The position numbers and the translations under genes are program-made. A DNA stretch of 64,000 nucleotides, taken from NCBI RefSeq assembly GCF_000767615.3, contig NZ_CP009553.3, positions 434,001 through 498,000 on the forward strand, in the 5' to 3' direction. Under the pieces are notes generated by a model. That model worked only from the letters and a program-made list of their open reading frames with translations. It searched no databases and was not told the origin of the DNA. Shown here piece after piece: positions 35,497-44,253 of the stretch; the first letter of the stretch is position 1; each line of letters starts with the position of its first letter. Source of the DNA: Pandoraea pnomenusa (lineage in GTDB: Bacteria > Pseudomonadota > Gammaproteobacteria > Burkholderiales > Burkholderiaceae).

Positions 35497-36005
35497 CGTG
35501 CTCGGCCCTCGTCTTCTTCGATGGTCACATACGGGCTTGCGCGCAGCTTGTCCCGCAGGGCATCGAAGCGGGCAGCGAGCTCGTGGTAGGCCGTGTAGTT
35601 GTCGGCAACGGTTTCGGCGACGGCAGAGAGCGCAACGCCGGAGGGTCGCGCATCAGCAGTGCCGGGATCGTCAAGTGTGGCGTTGCGCGCGGCGGCGTCG
35701 TGCAGGCGCACAAAACCGGCAGGCACAGTGCAAGCGGCATCAGCTTCAGCAGAGACATAGACGGGTACCTTCTGGATGATGGTGTCGCCCTTGACGCGGA
35801 TCTCGCGCACCCGGTCGACGTACTTCGTGATGACAACGGGGTTTTCGCGGGCGTCATTGAGATCGGCCACGAGCTGCACCGCCTCCTTTTCCGCGGTCTG
35901 CGCGCGGCGCTCGGCCGCGTCGAGGCGGAGCTGCTGTACCGCGAACAGCAGCGCAATGCCGGCGAGCGCGAGGAGCGTACCGACGATTTTTTGCAGCGGC
36001 GTCAC
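35493..36005 (-). CDS. lysB: Inner-membrane spanin (Rz/LysB-like)
   Basis: 170 aa. One N-terminal membrane segment (IVGTLLALAGIALLFAVQQL) followed by a long coiled-coil periplasmic part, the plan of an i-spanin. It works with the outer lipoprotein encoded inside it to fuse the two membranes at lysis. Located between the endolysin and R as in P2. Confidence 0.85.
   Translation of the reverse strand: MTPLQKIVGTLLALAGIALLFAVQQLRLDAAERRAQTAEKEAVQLVADLNDARENPVVITKYVDRVREIRVKGDTIIQKVPVYVSAEADAACTVPAGFVRLHDAAARNATLDDPGTADARPSGVALSAVAETVADNYTAYHELAARFDALRDKLRASPYVTIEEDEGRAR
35525..35758 (-). CDS. lysC: Outer-membrane spanin lipoprotein (Rz1/LysC-like), nested
   Basis: 77 aa encoded wholly within the i-spanin gene in another frame. 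It begins MSLLKLMPLALCLPVLCACT: a signal peptide with a lipobox ending in Cys, then a proline-rich short mature part, which is the standard o-spanin form. The embedded gene arrangement is the same as for P2 lysB/lysC and lambda Rz/Rz1. Confidence 0.82.
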   Translation of the reverse strand: MSLLKLMPLALCLPVLCACTTPPRATPHLTIPALLMRDPPALRSLPSPKPLPTTTRPTTSSLPASMPCGTSCAQARM

Positions 36006-36817
36006 GCTGAAACCTCCAAAGCCTTGTACTTGTCGTAGGCGCGGCCGAGTTTCACGTCATACAGGTTCGTGGCGTAGTCGTAGCCGTTGTAGATCTCGGC
36101 GAACGCGGCCCACTTCTTTGCCTTCATCGCTTTGAGCAGGGCGGGAGCGTCCATTACGAATCGAACGAAGGCGTCGAGCTGCGCGGCTTCACCGGTGTGC
36201 ATCAGGTCGGTGAACGCCTCGACGCTCTCGTAGCCCAGGCGCTGCCAGTGATAGGCCATGATCTGGAACGCCCCCCAACTTGCCGATGACAGCGCGCTCG
36301 GTCGGTGGATCGTGCAGGCGTCCGCCAGGCGCTTGTGCTCGCCGGCGCCACCCACATAGCCGCCGCGCTTGGGGTTCACGAGGTTCGGGAAGCGCTGCGC
36401 GAGCGCAGGCGCATCGAAGCCCGCTGTGCCCACTTCCCGGTACATCACGTGGCGCTCGTACAGGATGACGGGCCGGCCGTCCGGCAGGAAGCCACAGCCA
36501 CGGCTCTCCACTTCGTTGACGGCTCGCACGACGGCCAGCTCGACGCCGAGCTTCTCTGCGGCCGCAGCCAGATCGGCAGCCGTGAGATGTCCCGGCGCCC
36601 GGGCGCCGGCCGCGATCGCCTGCTGGGTCTTCGGTCCGGCGATGCCGTCGACAACCAAGCCGAAGTGCTGTTGCACGTCCATCACCGCGCGGGTGGTCGC
36701 GGGACCGAACCATCCGTCGGCGGCAATGGCGGCGCCGAAGGTCACGAGGGCGGTCTGCAGCGCACGCACGGCGGCGCCGTGATCGCCCTGGCGAAGCGTA
36801 TTAGCGAGCGTGATCAT
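36002..36817 (-). CDS. Endolysin, N-acetylmuramidase with peptidoglycan-binding domain
   Basis: 271 aa. An N-terminal peptidoglycan-binding domain (LRQGDHGAAVRALQTAL to VDGIAGPKTQQAI, residues 8-65) precedes an N-acetylmuramidase catalytic domain (residues 85-265; VNEVESRGCGFLPDGRPVIL, with the catalytic Glu probably in NEVESRG). No signal peptide, so it needs the holins. Overlaps the spanin gene by four bases and the holin gene by 17. Confidence 0.9.
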   Translation of the reverse strand: MITLANTLRQGDHGAAVRALQTALVTFGAAIAADGWFGPATTRAVMDVQQHFGLVVDGIAGPKTQQAIAAGARAPGHLTAADLAAAAEKLGVELAVVRAVNEVESRGCGFLPDGRPVILYERHVMYREVGTAGFDAPALAQRFPNLVNPKRGGYVGGAGEHKRLADACTIHRPSALSSASWGAFQIMAYHWQRLGYESVEAFTDLMHTGEAAQLDAFVRFVMDAPALLKAMKAKKWAAFAEIYNGYDYATNLYDVKLGRAYDKYKALEVSA

Positions 36818-37124
36818 GGGTCTTTCTCAGTAGGCGGGTGATGGGGTTGTCGTGCCCGACGCCACCGCGGAACAGGTCAACGACGTTGCCGCGCACGGCG
36901 AGCACGGCGATGCACAGCACTGCGTTGATCGCGAGCGACGTCACGTCGACGGGCGGCGGTGCGCCGAAGATGGCTCGGATGGGCACAGAGCCCGTGGCGA
37001 GGATGAGTGCGTAGGCCAGGCGCGAAGCCCACGGTCGGTGGCTGCCGGACGCGCGCCGGAACATCATCAGGCGCAGCGCAATGACCGCGCACAGCACGGC
37101 GTTGAGGAATGCGAGGGTACTCAC
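36801..37124 (-). CDS. Phage holin-family membrane protein, 107 aa
   Basis: 107 aa with three hydrophobic segments (around residues 3-20, 35-55 and 62-80) and a basic tail, the plan of three-segment phage holins. It lies between the second holin-like gene and the endolysin, in the lysis block. Which of the two membrane proteins is the true holin and which an antiholin cannot be told from sequence. Confidence 0.8.
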   Translation of the reverse strand: MSTLAFLNAVLCAVIALRLMMFRRASGSHRPWASRLAYALILATGSVPIRAIFGAPPPVDVTSLAINAVLCIAVLAVRGNVVDLFRGGVGHDNPITRLLRKTHDHAR

Positions 37125-37495
37125 GGCTTCGGACCTCCCTTAAAGGCGTCGAACAGCTTCTCGGGATTCGCCGCACGCCGGATAAGCCACATCAACAGCT
37201 TGATGACGACAGCGGAGGCGACGAGCGCTCCGACCGCGGCATTGACCTGAATGCGCTCGGGCAGCGCCCAGCCGATCAGGTCGGCAGCCAGGCGCGCGGA
37301 CAGGCATCCGGCAACGAACGAGATCAGGAAGAACGCCAGGCGCTTGAGCGGCGCGAGATCGTCGGAGGCCAACACAAACACGCCAGCGCCGGCGAAGGCT
37401 CCCATGACCACGGCGGCGTCGACGCCGGGGAACAGGGAGAGCACGGCGACACCGGCCGTGGCGACCGTGGCGTTGGTGGTAACAGGTTCAGTCAT
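37121..37495 (-). CDS. Phage holin-family membrane protein, 124 aa
   Basis: 124 aa with three or four hydrophobic segments (VATAGVAVLSLFPGV, VMGAFAGAGVFVLA, LAFFLISFVAGCLSA, ALVASAVVIKLLMWL). Similar to putative phage holins of Burkholderia P2-like phages. ATG 37495 overlaps no coding need with gene X, whose stop is at 37498; a start four codons earlier is possible. Confidence 0.8.
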   Translation of the reverse strand: MTEPVTTNATVATAGVAVLSLFPGVDAAVVMGAFAGAGVFVLASDDLAPLKRLAFFLISFVAGCLSARLAADLIGWALPERIQVNAAVGALVASAVVIKLLMWLIRRAANPEKLFDAFKGGPKP

Positions 37496-37497
37496 GG

Positions 37498-37701
37498 TCA
37501 GTCCCACAGTTGCACGGTCTTTTTCTCGGCCTGTGCGGGTTGGTCGGGTAGTTCGATGAGGTGGCCGTGGGGCAGGATCGGGCCGAGATCCGCCAGACCA
37601 GGGTTCGCCGCGAGCGTGGCTTCTACCAAGCCTTGGGTGCGGCCGAAGTAGCGCCAGCAGATGGCCGAGACGGTGTCGCCTTGCATCGCACGAACGCGCA
37701 T
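37498..37701 (-). CDS. X: Tail protein gpX
   Basis: 67 aa, the same length as P2 X. A LysM-like small tail protein: RAMQGDTVSAICWRYFGRTQG and LPHGHLIELPD. It starts at the last base of gene L's stop (ATGA-type overlap) and is followed by the lysis genes. Confidence 0.92.
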   Translation of the reverse strand: MRVRAMQGDTVSAICWRYFGRTQGLVEATLAANPGLADLGPILPHGHLIELPDQPAQAEKKTVQLWD

Positions 37702-38183
37702 CAGATCAGCTCCACGGTGATGCGCCGTTGCCCCGCGATGTCATTGATCGCCCATGCCGCATCGCGCCGCAGCTCATCGGCACCGGGGCGCGAGACCTCG
37801 TCCTCTTTCCGCGCGGTGGCCGTCGCGTCGAAATTCCGGTACCGCTCGATGAGGTTGGCGTTGGCCCAGCAGTAAACCGCCCGGGTGTAACGCAGCTCGA
37901 GCGCGGTCTTGCCCCCCACTTCGGGTACCGGCCGGCCGTCGACGCGTTTTACATCGGCGAGCGAGGTGTAGCCTTCGGCCTCACGCAGCGCTCGCCAGGC
38001 GGAAAGCTCGGCGTTCGCGTGCAGCATGGCCTCCACCACTTCCGCCTGCAGGCGCACCGTTGTCACCGTCCCGTCGAGGCGCTGCGTATCGCGCATCGCG
38101 TCGAGATCGATGTCGGGGAAGAACCCATCGTTCTTGATGACGACGCCGTCGTCGGTGGTGGGAGCGGGAGCGAGGAAGGACAT
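37701..38183 (-). CDS. L: Head completion protein gpL
   Basis: 160 aa. Completes the DNA-filled head before tail joining. Start MSFLAPAPTTDDGVVIKNDGFFPDID and ALRYTRAVYCWANANLIERYR-like segment match. It lies between M and X as in P2, with about 100 bp of gap after M. Confidence 0.92.
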   Translation of the reverse strand: MSFLAPAPTTDDGVVIKNDGFFPDIDLDAMRDTQRLDGTVTTVRLQAEVVEAMLHANAELSAWRALREAEGYTSLADVKRVDGRPVPEVGGKTALELRYTRAVYCWANANLIERYRNFDATATARKEDEVSRPGADELRRDAAWAINDIAGQRRITVELI

Positions 38184-38283
38184 GGGGCGGTTCCTGGGTA
38201 ATAGTGGGCGGTGGAGGGGGCGTCGGCGGTGGCGATCAAGCCTGCGTCAGCCCCCTGCCGCCCGGCGCGGGGTACGCTCGGTG

Positions 38284-38967
38284 TCAACCGTCGCCGTTGC
38301 CGTCGGCGGTCGAATTCTGGTTGCGCAGCTTGGTCTCGAGGCGCTCGATGTCTTTGATGACGCCCACGTTCTTGTTCAGCTCGAGGGCGCGCTTGAGGCG
38401 CGCGAGCGCAGCACGCGGATCTCTGTCCATCTGTGCAAGGCCGATCTCCTTGTAGAGCTTCGCTCGCACCTGGTCGGGCATGTCCTGGTCGTCCGTCAGA
38501 CGTGCGACGGCGAGCAGGCTCGTGAGGTCGATGTCCCCGTTGACGGCGCGGGCCTTGCGCGCCATGTCCGCGAACTCCTCGGTGATGACGCATGCGGTGG
38601 TGCGCGTGTACGGCTCGGGCATCTTGAGGCCGTACTCGATGGCGTGCGCCGCGATGGGCAGCGCGCCAGCGTAGTCGCCGACGTCGATGCGCCACACGAG
38701 CACGTTCATGACGACATCGTCCTGGACGCCGTGCCCGCTTGAGAGCACGCCGTCGACCCAGGCGGCGTACTTGGGCAACATTTCGCGCTTGGCCTCGGCC
38801 TTCTTCTCCGTGGACTGGATGGCGCTCAGTTGCCGCTTGTCCTGGGCGAGCTGCATCAGCTGCTGCTCGTAGGCGGTAGCGACGATGGGCTCATCGGTGC
38901 CTGCCGCGGCGGCGGTGGCGCGCGCCGCGGCGACCCGCATAAAGTGCTGTTGGGCGGGCGACGGCAT
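38284..38967 (-). CDS. M: Small terminase subunit gpM
   Basis: 227 aa. Terminase endonuclease subunit in P2 that cuts cos. Start MPSPAQQHFMRVAAARATAA is the family form, followed by YEQQLMQLAQDKRQLSAIQS. ATG 38967 is two bases from the N stop; the longer upstream frame overlaps gene N and is a shadow. Confidence 0.93.
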   Translation of the reverse strand: MPSPAQQHFMRVAAARATAAAAGTDEPIVATAYEQQLMQLAQDKRQLSAIQSTEKKAEAKREMLPKYAAWVDGVLSSGHGVQDDVVMNVLVWRIDVGDYAGALPIAAHAIEYGLKMPEPYTRTTACVITEEFADMARKARAVNGDIDLTSLLAVARLTDDQDMPDQVRAKLYKEIGLAQMDRDPRAALARLKRALELNKNVGVIKDIERLETKLRNQNSTADGNGDG

Positions 38968-38969
38968 GG

Positions 38970-39980
38970 TTACTCCGCAACGAACTCGATGTGCTCGACC
39001 AAGCAGCCGAGACCATAGTCTTCGACCACGAAGGCGTCGTTGCTCGACTCGAAGTTCTCGACGCGATCGCGCCTCGGGTTGTCGATGACCGAGCGACGGC
39101 GCCCGCCATCCTGGAAGTAGATGGACAGGTTGTCGAGACGCGTGATCATGAACGCGTTGGCCGGGAAGTACGGGACCATGGCCGCGGGGCGGCCGCCCAT
39201 CGCCTTCTGGCTCATGATGATCTGGCCCGCCAGCTGCTCCGTGGGCGCCTGAACGCGGTTGATCAGCGGGAAGTATTTCTCGTGTGCCAGCGCGCGGCCG
39301 CACAGCACGACGAGATCCGTGTCTTCCTGGTGCCACGGGTCGAGCAGGCTCGAGAGGGCGTCGTACACGGCGGCGTCGAGGTTCGCGTAGTCGCCGCCGG
39401 CACCGATGACGACTTTGCCGGCCGTCTTGCCGTGATCCATGACGCGGGCCGGAGCCTGCTCGCGGTACTTCTGCAGCCAGCCCTTGTTGACGTCCTGCAG
39501 CAACGGGTTCGCAACGCGATCCGACGTGGCCGCGCGGGACACCCCGTTAAAGCCGATGCAGATGCGGTCCAGCGCTTGACGCTTCAGGAGCGCGTCGCGC
39601 ACGCGCGTCTGGAAGTCCGGGAATTTCGCCCAGGCGTCGAGTTTCGAGTACTTCAGGTGCGAGTCGAAATTGGTCTGCGTGCAGACATAGCCGTTCGGGT
39701 CGAGATCCGTCGGATCGATCGTCTCACGCTCCTTCAGATCCGTGTTGGTCGTGCTCGCGAGCGGGGAGCCGACGCCAAGACCCAGCTTCTCGCCCTGCTG
39801 CTCGGTCACGCCCACGATGTTGATCCGCTTCAGGAACTCGGTCGATTCCTGCATCTTCGTCTCGAGCTTTTGCTGGACAGACGGTACTACGGTGAACTTC
39901 TCGGCGGCGGTCTCGACGCCGTTGAGCTTTTCCAACTGGCGCAGATAGCCGTTAAAGGCGATTCGGGTTTCCTTACGCAT
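38970..39980 (-). CDS. N: Major capsid protein gpN
   Basis: 336 aa. HK97-fold major capsid protein. Start MRKETRIAFNGYLRQLEKLNGV and DPTDLDPNGYVCTQTNFDSHL are P2 N landmarks. It is normally cleaved at the N-terminus by gpO during head assembly. About 50 bp after O. Confidence 0.95.
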   Translation of the reverse strand: MRKETRIAFNGYLRQLEKLNGVETAAEKFTVVPSVQQKLETKMQESTEFLKRINIVGVTEQQGEKLGLGVGSPLASTTNTDLKERETIDPTDLDPNGYVCTQTNFDSHLKYSKLDAWAKFPDFQTRVRDALLKRQALDRICIGFNGVSRAATSDRVANPLLQDVNKGWLQKYREQAPARVMDHGKTAGKVVIGAGGDYANLDAAVYDALSSLLDPWHQEDTDLVVLCGRALAHEKYFPLINRVQAPTEQLAGQIIMSQKAMGGRPAAMVPYFPANAFMITRLDNLSIYFQDGGRRRSVIDNPRRDRVENFESSNDAFVVEDYGLGCLVEHIEFVAE

Positions 39981-40031
39981 GTGTGCTTCTCCGGTACGGT
40001 GGTTTCGCGTGTGGTGGTGTTGAGAGGGCGA

Positions 40032-40910
40032 TCAGCAGTCGGTGAGCTCGACGGACTGTGCGCTACCGGTGGCGGCCGTGCGCGGCGCACTGCCGTCCGT
40101 GCTGGAGAGCTTTTCGACCAGTGCGTCGTGGTCCGAGCGCAGCTTTTCGACGGCCTCGGCAACAGGCTTCATGGCCTCGGTCATGCTCGAGCTGAATTGC
40201 TCCATCGCCTTGGCGACGGCGTCCGCTCCAGCCTTCGCCAGCATCTCGGCGGTGAACTGCTGCGGCTGCTCGCCGGCGGCCGCAGTCTTTTCCGGCGGCG
40301 TAGTCGGCGTAGGCTTCTTGCCCAGCAAGCCAGCGGTGAAGCGCTCGAGCAGCGATGCGGAGGAACCCTTCAGGGTCATGGTGACCTCGCCTGCTTCGCC
40401 GGTTTCGTCTTCGAAGTCGATCTCGGCCGGCTCGGCGGCGGTGAACAGGTTCTCCGGGCGAAGCTTGCGCCCGGCCAGCGGGTTTTCCGTGGCGCCGGCG
40501 CTGAATTTGAGCATCTCCGTGCCCAGGCTCGCGGGGTTGTCCGTCACAGCCATGCCGACCAGGTACGCCTGGCCGCTACCCGCAAAGTCCGGGTCCACCT
40601 CGATGGACGAATAGACCTTCTGGCGATTCTTCGTCGTCATCGCGACCAGGGCGTCGGTCGGATCGAGCTGCGCGAGCAGCTGCAGCTTGCCCTCGGCGTT
40701 CGTCTCGGTCTTGAGTGCGATTACGTCGCCGTATGCCTTGAAGGGGCCGTCCGGGACGATGCCGCGAATGTGTTCCAGGTTGATGCGTGCGCCGTACTTG
40801 TTCGGGTCATACGTCGCGGCCATCTCCTGAATCATTTCCTTCGTGATCGTGCGGCCGTCGGTCGTGGCGCCTTCGGTGGCGACGCGAAAGAACTTGGTTT
40901 TCTTTGCCAT
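40032..40910 (-). CDS. O: Capsid scaffold and protease gpO
   Basis: 292 aa. The N-terminal half is a serine protease, with Asp18, His47 (INLEH) and a Ser near residue 105 (KVYSSIEV) in the places known from P2 O; the C-terminal half is the scaffold, mostly helical (LAKAGADAVAKAMEQFSSSM). First gene of the O-N-M-L-X-lysis-R-S block, 74 bp from the late-activator dyad. Confidence 0.94.
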   Translation of the reverse strand: MAKKTKFFRVATEGATTDGRTITKEMIQEMAATYDPNKYGARINLEHIRGIVPDGPFKAYGDVIALKTETNAEGKLQLLAQLDPTDALVAMTTKNRQKVYSSIEVDPDFAGSGQAYLVGMAVTDNPASLGTEMLKFSAGATENPLAGRKLRPENLFTAAEPAEIDFEDETGEAGEVTMTLKGSSASLLERFTAGLLGKKPTPTTPPEKTAAAGEQPQQFTAEMLAKAGADAVAKAMEQFSSSMTEAMKPVAEAVEKLRSDHDALVEKLSSTDGSAPRTAATGSAQSVELTDC

Positions 40911-40983
40911 GTTGGGTTTCCTCGGGGTGAGCGTTCAACATGGCCCATGTTCGGCGTCGGCCGCGCGTGGGGCAACGCATCGT

Positions 40984-41008
40984 TGTTGTGCCCCGGCGCC
41001 TTACAACA
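40984..41008. promoter_or_regulatory. Late-activator dyad between O and P
   Basis: Perfect TGTTGT-N13-ACAACA between two divergent late operons. Its centre is 86 bp from the O start and 57 bp from the P start, so it can serve one or both. Confidence 0.75.
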
Positions 41009-41052
41009 CGGGCGCGTCGACCGTCCGCGCGCGCGTGGGCAACCTTGTCGGC

Positions 41053-42825
41053 ATGACGCAACAGCACGCCCCCGACATCGATCCGCGAGTAGAAGCGCGC
41101 AACCTGTATTTCGCAGGGTGGCGCGTCGCGCGCATCGCCGAAAAGATCGGCGAGAAGCGCTCGACCGTGCATAGCTGGTGCCGGCGCGATAAGTGGAAAG
41201 AGACCGCACCGGTCGATCGCGTCGAGCTGTCGCTCGAGGCGCGCATGATCGAGCTGGTCCGCAAGGAAAACAAAGAGGGAAAGGACTTCAAGGAAATCGA
41301 TCTGCTCGGCCGGCAAATCGAGCGCATGCAGCGCGTGCACAAGTACCAGCAGACCGGCAACGAAGTCGATCTGAACCCGAAGATCGCGAGCCGCAACAGC
41401 GGGCCGCGCAAGAAGGCAGAGAAGAACAGCATCAACGAGAAGCAGTTGGCGCAGCTGCGCGATGCGTTCATGGATTCGATATTCGACTACCAGCGCGCCT
41501 GGTACGAGGCCGGGGACAAGTACCGCATCCGCAACATCCTGAAGAGCCGGCAGATCGGCGCGACGTGGTACTTCGCTCGCGAGGCTCTCATTGACGCGCT
41601 CGACACGGGCCGCAATCAGATCTTCTTGTCTGCGAGTAAGGCGCAGGCGCATGTGTTCCAGCAGTACATCAAGCAATTTGCCAAGGATGCGGCGGACGTC
41701 GAGCTGACGGGCTCGCCGATGCATCTGCCCCACGCCGGCGCGAACCTGTATTTCCTGGGCACCAATGCGCGCACGGCGCAGAGCTATCACGGCAACCTGT
41801 ATTTCGACGAGTACTTCTGGACCTCGAAATTTCAGGAGCTTCGCAAGGTCGCCTCCGGTATGGCGATCCACAAGCACTGGCGCCAGACCTACTTTTCGAC
41901 GCCGTCAAATCTGGCGCACGAGGCGTACCCATTCTGGAGTGGCGCGCTGTTCAATCGCGGCCGGAAGAAGGACGAGCGAATCCAGCTCGATCTGTCGCAC
42001 AAGGCGCTAGCGCGCGGTGTGCTGTGCCCGGACGGGCAGTGGCGGCAGATCGTCACGGTCGAGGATGCGCTCGCCGGCGGATGCAACCTGTTCGACCTCG
42101 AGCAGTTGCGCCTCGAGTATGGCCCCGACGACTTCGCCAACCTGCTGATGTGCCAGTTCGTGGACGACGTGCTGGCGGTATTCAAGTTTTCGCTGCTGCA
42201 AGGCTGCATGGTCGACAGCTGGGAGGTCTGGGACGACTACCGGCCGTTCGCTGCTCGTCCGTTCGGGTATCGGCCGGTCTGGCTGGGTTACGACCCGAAC
42301 GGCGGCAGCGGCATGGGAGATTCGGCCGCGCTCGTGGTGCTGGCGCCGCCGGTCGTGCAGGGCGGCAAGTTCCGCATCCTGGAGCGCATCCCGTTCCGAG
42401 GCCTCGACTACGAGGCACAGGCCGAGGCGATCCGGAAGGCGACCGAACGTTACACGGTCACGTACATCGGCATCGACCGAACCGGTATCGGGGACGCGGT
42501 GTTCCAGCTCGTGAAGAAGTTCTTCCCTGCCGTGTTCGGCTTCACCTACTCGCCGCACGTCAAAACGCAGCTCGTGCTCAAGGCACACGATGTCATGAGC
42601 AAGGGCAGGCTCGAATTCGATGCAGGTCACACCGACATCGCGCAGTCCTTTATGACTATCCGCAAGACGACCACGGCCAGCGGAGGGCAGGTTACGTACA
42701 AGGCTGATCGGTCAGCCGAGGCGAGCCACGGCGATATCGCGTGGGCAACGATGCATGCGATGTCGAACGAAGGCATTGACGGGCAGGCTGGCACCAACCA
42801 AGGTTTTATGGAGATGTACTCGTGA
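41053..42825 (+). CDS. P: Large terminase subunit gpP
   Basis: 590 aa, the length of P2 P. Packaging ATPase: an N-terminal helix-turn-helix (AGWRVARIAEKIGEKRSTVHSW), Walker A (KSRQIGATW) near residue 165, Walker B (NLYFDEYFW) and a C-terminal RNase H-like nuclease domain (YIGIDRTGIGDA). ATG 41053 gives the family N-terminus; the frame upstream is open but crosses the promoter. Portal gene Q overlaps its stop by four bases. Confidence 0.95.
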   Translation: MTQQHAPDIDPRVEARNLYFAGWRVARIAEKIGEKRSTVHSWCRRDKWKETAPVDRVELSLEARMIELVRKENKEGKDFKEIDLLGRQIERMQRVHKYQQTGNEVDLNPKIASRNSGPRKKAEKNSINEKQLAQLRDAFMDSIFDYQRAWYEAGDKYRIRNILKSRQIGATWYFAREALIDALDTGRNQIFLSASKAQAHVFQQYIKQFAKDAADVELTGSPMHLPHAGANLYFLGTNARTAQSYHGNLYFDEYFWTSKFQELRKVASGMAIHKHWRQTYFSTPSNLAHEAYPFWSGALFNRGRKKDERIQLDLSHKALARGVLCPDGQWRQIVTVEDALAGGCNLFDLEQLRLEYGPDDFANLLMCQFVDDVLAVFKFSLLQGCMVDSWEVWDDYRPFAARPFGYRPVWLGYDPNGGSGMGDSAALVVLAPPVVQGGKFRILERIPFRGLDYEAQAEAIRKATERYTVTYIGIDRTGIGDAVFQLVKKFFPAVFGFTYSPHVKTQLVLKAHDVMSKGRLEFDAGHTDIAQSFMTIRKTTTASGGQVTYKADRSAEASHGDIAWATMHAMSNEGIDGQAGTNQGFMEMYS

Positions 42826-43880
42826 GCAAGAATCGACACGCGCGATACCGTGCGCGCCAGGCGCAAGCGCCGGCCGGCGAACCCACAGCGGCCCCGGCAC
42901 CCGGGGTGGATACGTTCGCCTTCGGCGACCCCGTCGCCGTCCTGGACAAGCGGGAGATCCTTTCGTACATCGAGTGCATGAAGATGTCGAAGTGGTACGA
43001 GCCGCCGTTATCGTGGGACGGTCTGGCGCGCTCGTTTCGCGCGGCGCCGCATCACAGCTCTGCCATCTACGTGAAGCGCAACATCCTGGCCTCGACGTTC
43101 ATTCCGCACAAGCGCTTGTCGCGCGCGGAATTTCGGGAGTTCGCGCTCAACTACATGGTGTTCGGCAACGCGTACTTCGAGCTGCGCAAGAACCGGCTCG
43201 GTGGCCCGCTCGCGCTAAAAACGTTGCTCACGAAATACACCCGGCGCGGTCTGGATCTGGAGTCGTATTGGTGGGTGCCGGAAGTCGGGCAGGAGACGCC
43301 GTTTGCCAAGGGTGACGTATTCCACCTGATGGAGTCCGACGTCGAACAGGAGGTGTATGGCTTGCCGGAATACTTGCCCGCGCTCAATGCGGCGTGGCTC
43401 AACGAGTCAGCCACCCTGTTTCGCCGCCGCTACTACAAGAACGGCAGCCATGCGGGCTTCATCCTGTACATGACGGACGCCGCGGCGAGCCAGACGGACG
43501 TCGATGCATTGCGCGAAGCGCTGAAGAACTCGAAGGGGCCGGGCAACTTCCGCAACCTCTTCATGTACGCGCCGAATGGCAAGAAGGATGGCATGCAGAT
43601 CATCCCTGTGTCCGAGGTGGCGGCGAAGGACGAGTTCTTCAACATCAAGAACGTGACGCGCGACGATCTGCTGGCTGCTCACCGTGTACCGCCGCAGCTC
43701 ATGAGCGTGATTCCGAATAACACGGGTGGGTTCGGTGACGTCGAGAAGGCCGCGAAGGTTTTCTGGGTCAACGAGATCATGCCGCTCCAGGAGAGCATGA
43801 AGGCAGTGAACGAATGGCTGGGTGAGGAGGTGATGCGGTTCGAACCGTACGCTTTGGCGCAGGTCACGACGGCAAAGTAG
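42822..43880 (+). CDS. Q: Portal protein gpQ
   Basis: 352 aa. Dodecameric portal through which DNA is packed. GTG start overlaps the P stop (GTGA). Landmarks: VAVLDKREILSYIECM, ALNYMVFGNAYFELRKNR, HRVPPQLMSVIPNNTGGFGD. It is followed by a convergent gene after only 8 bp. Confidence 0.95.
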   Translation: MSKNRHARYRARQAQAPAGEPTAAPAPGVDTFAFGDPVAVLDKREILSYIECMKMSKWYEPPLSWDGLARSFRAAPHHSSAIYVKRNILASTFIPHKRLSRAEFREFALNYMVFGNAYFELRKNRLGGPLALKTLLTKYTRRGLDLESYWWVPEVGQETPFAKGDVFHLMESDVEQEVYGLPEYLPALNAAWLNESATLFRRRYYKNGSHAGFILYMTDAAASQTDVDALREALKNSKGPGNFRNLFMYAPNGKKDGMQIIPVSEVAAKDEFFNIKNVTRDDLLAAHRVPPQLMSVIPNNTGGFGDVEKAAKVFWVNEIMPLQESMKAVNEWLGEEVMRFEPYALAQVTTAK

Positions 43881-43888
43881 CCCAGGGC

Positions 43889-44224
43889 CTACTTCTTTGC
43901 TGCGTCCGGGACGGGCAGATTGTCCCGGGCCGCAGCCTCTCGATTGAAACGCATCCGGTCGACGCCAGCTTCGGCCACGCACGGCTCTTCCAAAAGGCTC
44001 GAGCGCATCGTCTCGATCGCCGCAAGCCATCCCCCCACATCTTCCCGCCACGCGGCGCGGATCACTTCTATCTCGCCCCGGCACGCGACCAGCACGCGGT
44101 GCATCCGGTGAATTTCCCACAGCAGTTCCCGCACCTCTGAAGACGGCGCGCGCTCCCATATTGCGCGCAGTTCCGAGGGCGTTAGGGCACGGCGTTCGGG
44201 GGTAGCAGGGTTTCGGCGTCGCAT
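43889..44224 (-). CDS. LexA-boxed prophage gene of unknown function
   Basis: 111 aa from ATG 44224 (MRRRNPATPERRALTPSEL...). Highly charged and helical, no domain recognised. A perfect-looking LexA box lies 10-29 bp upstream of its start, so it should be repressed until DNA damage. In phage 186, the LexA-controlled tum gene at the corresponding end of the genome inactivates the repressor; this gene is a candidate for the same job, based on position and control only. Confidence 0.65.
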   Translation of the reverse strand: MRRRNPATPERRALTPSELRAIWERAPSSEVRELLWEIHRMHRVLVACRGEIEVIRAAWREDVGGWLAAIETMRSSLLEEPCVAEAGVDRMRFNREAAARDNLPVPDAAKK

Positions 44225-44233
44225 CGCTGAAAA

Positions 44234-44253
44234 TACTGTATGAATAAACAGTA
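44234..44253 (-). promoter_or_regulatory. LexA (SOS) box
   Basis: TACTGTATGAATAAACAGTA, with the CTG-N10-CAG frame and flanking TA/TA of the classical proteobacterial box. It lies directly upstream of the 111-aa gene. Confidence 0.88.

Noticed and set aside
38991..41174. 727-residue open frame on the plus strand
   Set aside because: Antisense to the capsid genes N and O and running into the start of P; a shadow.
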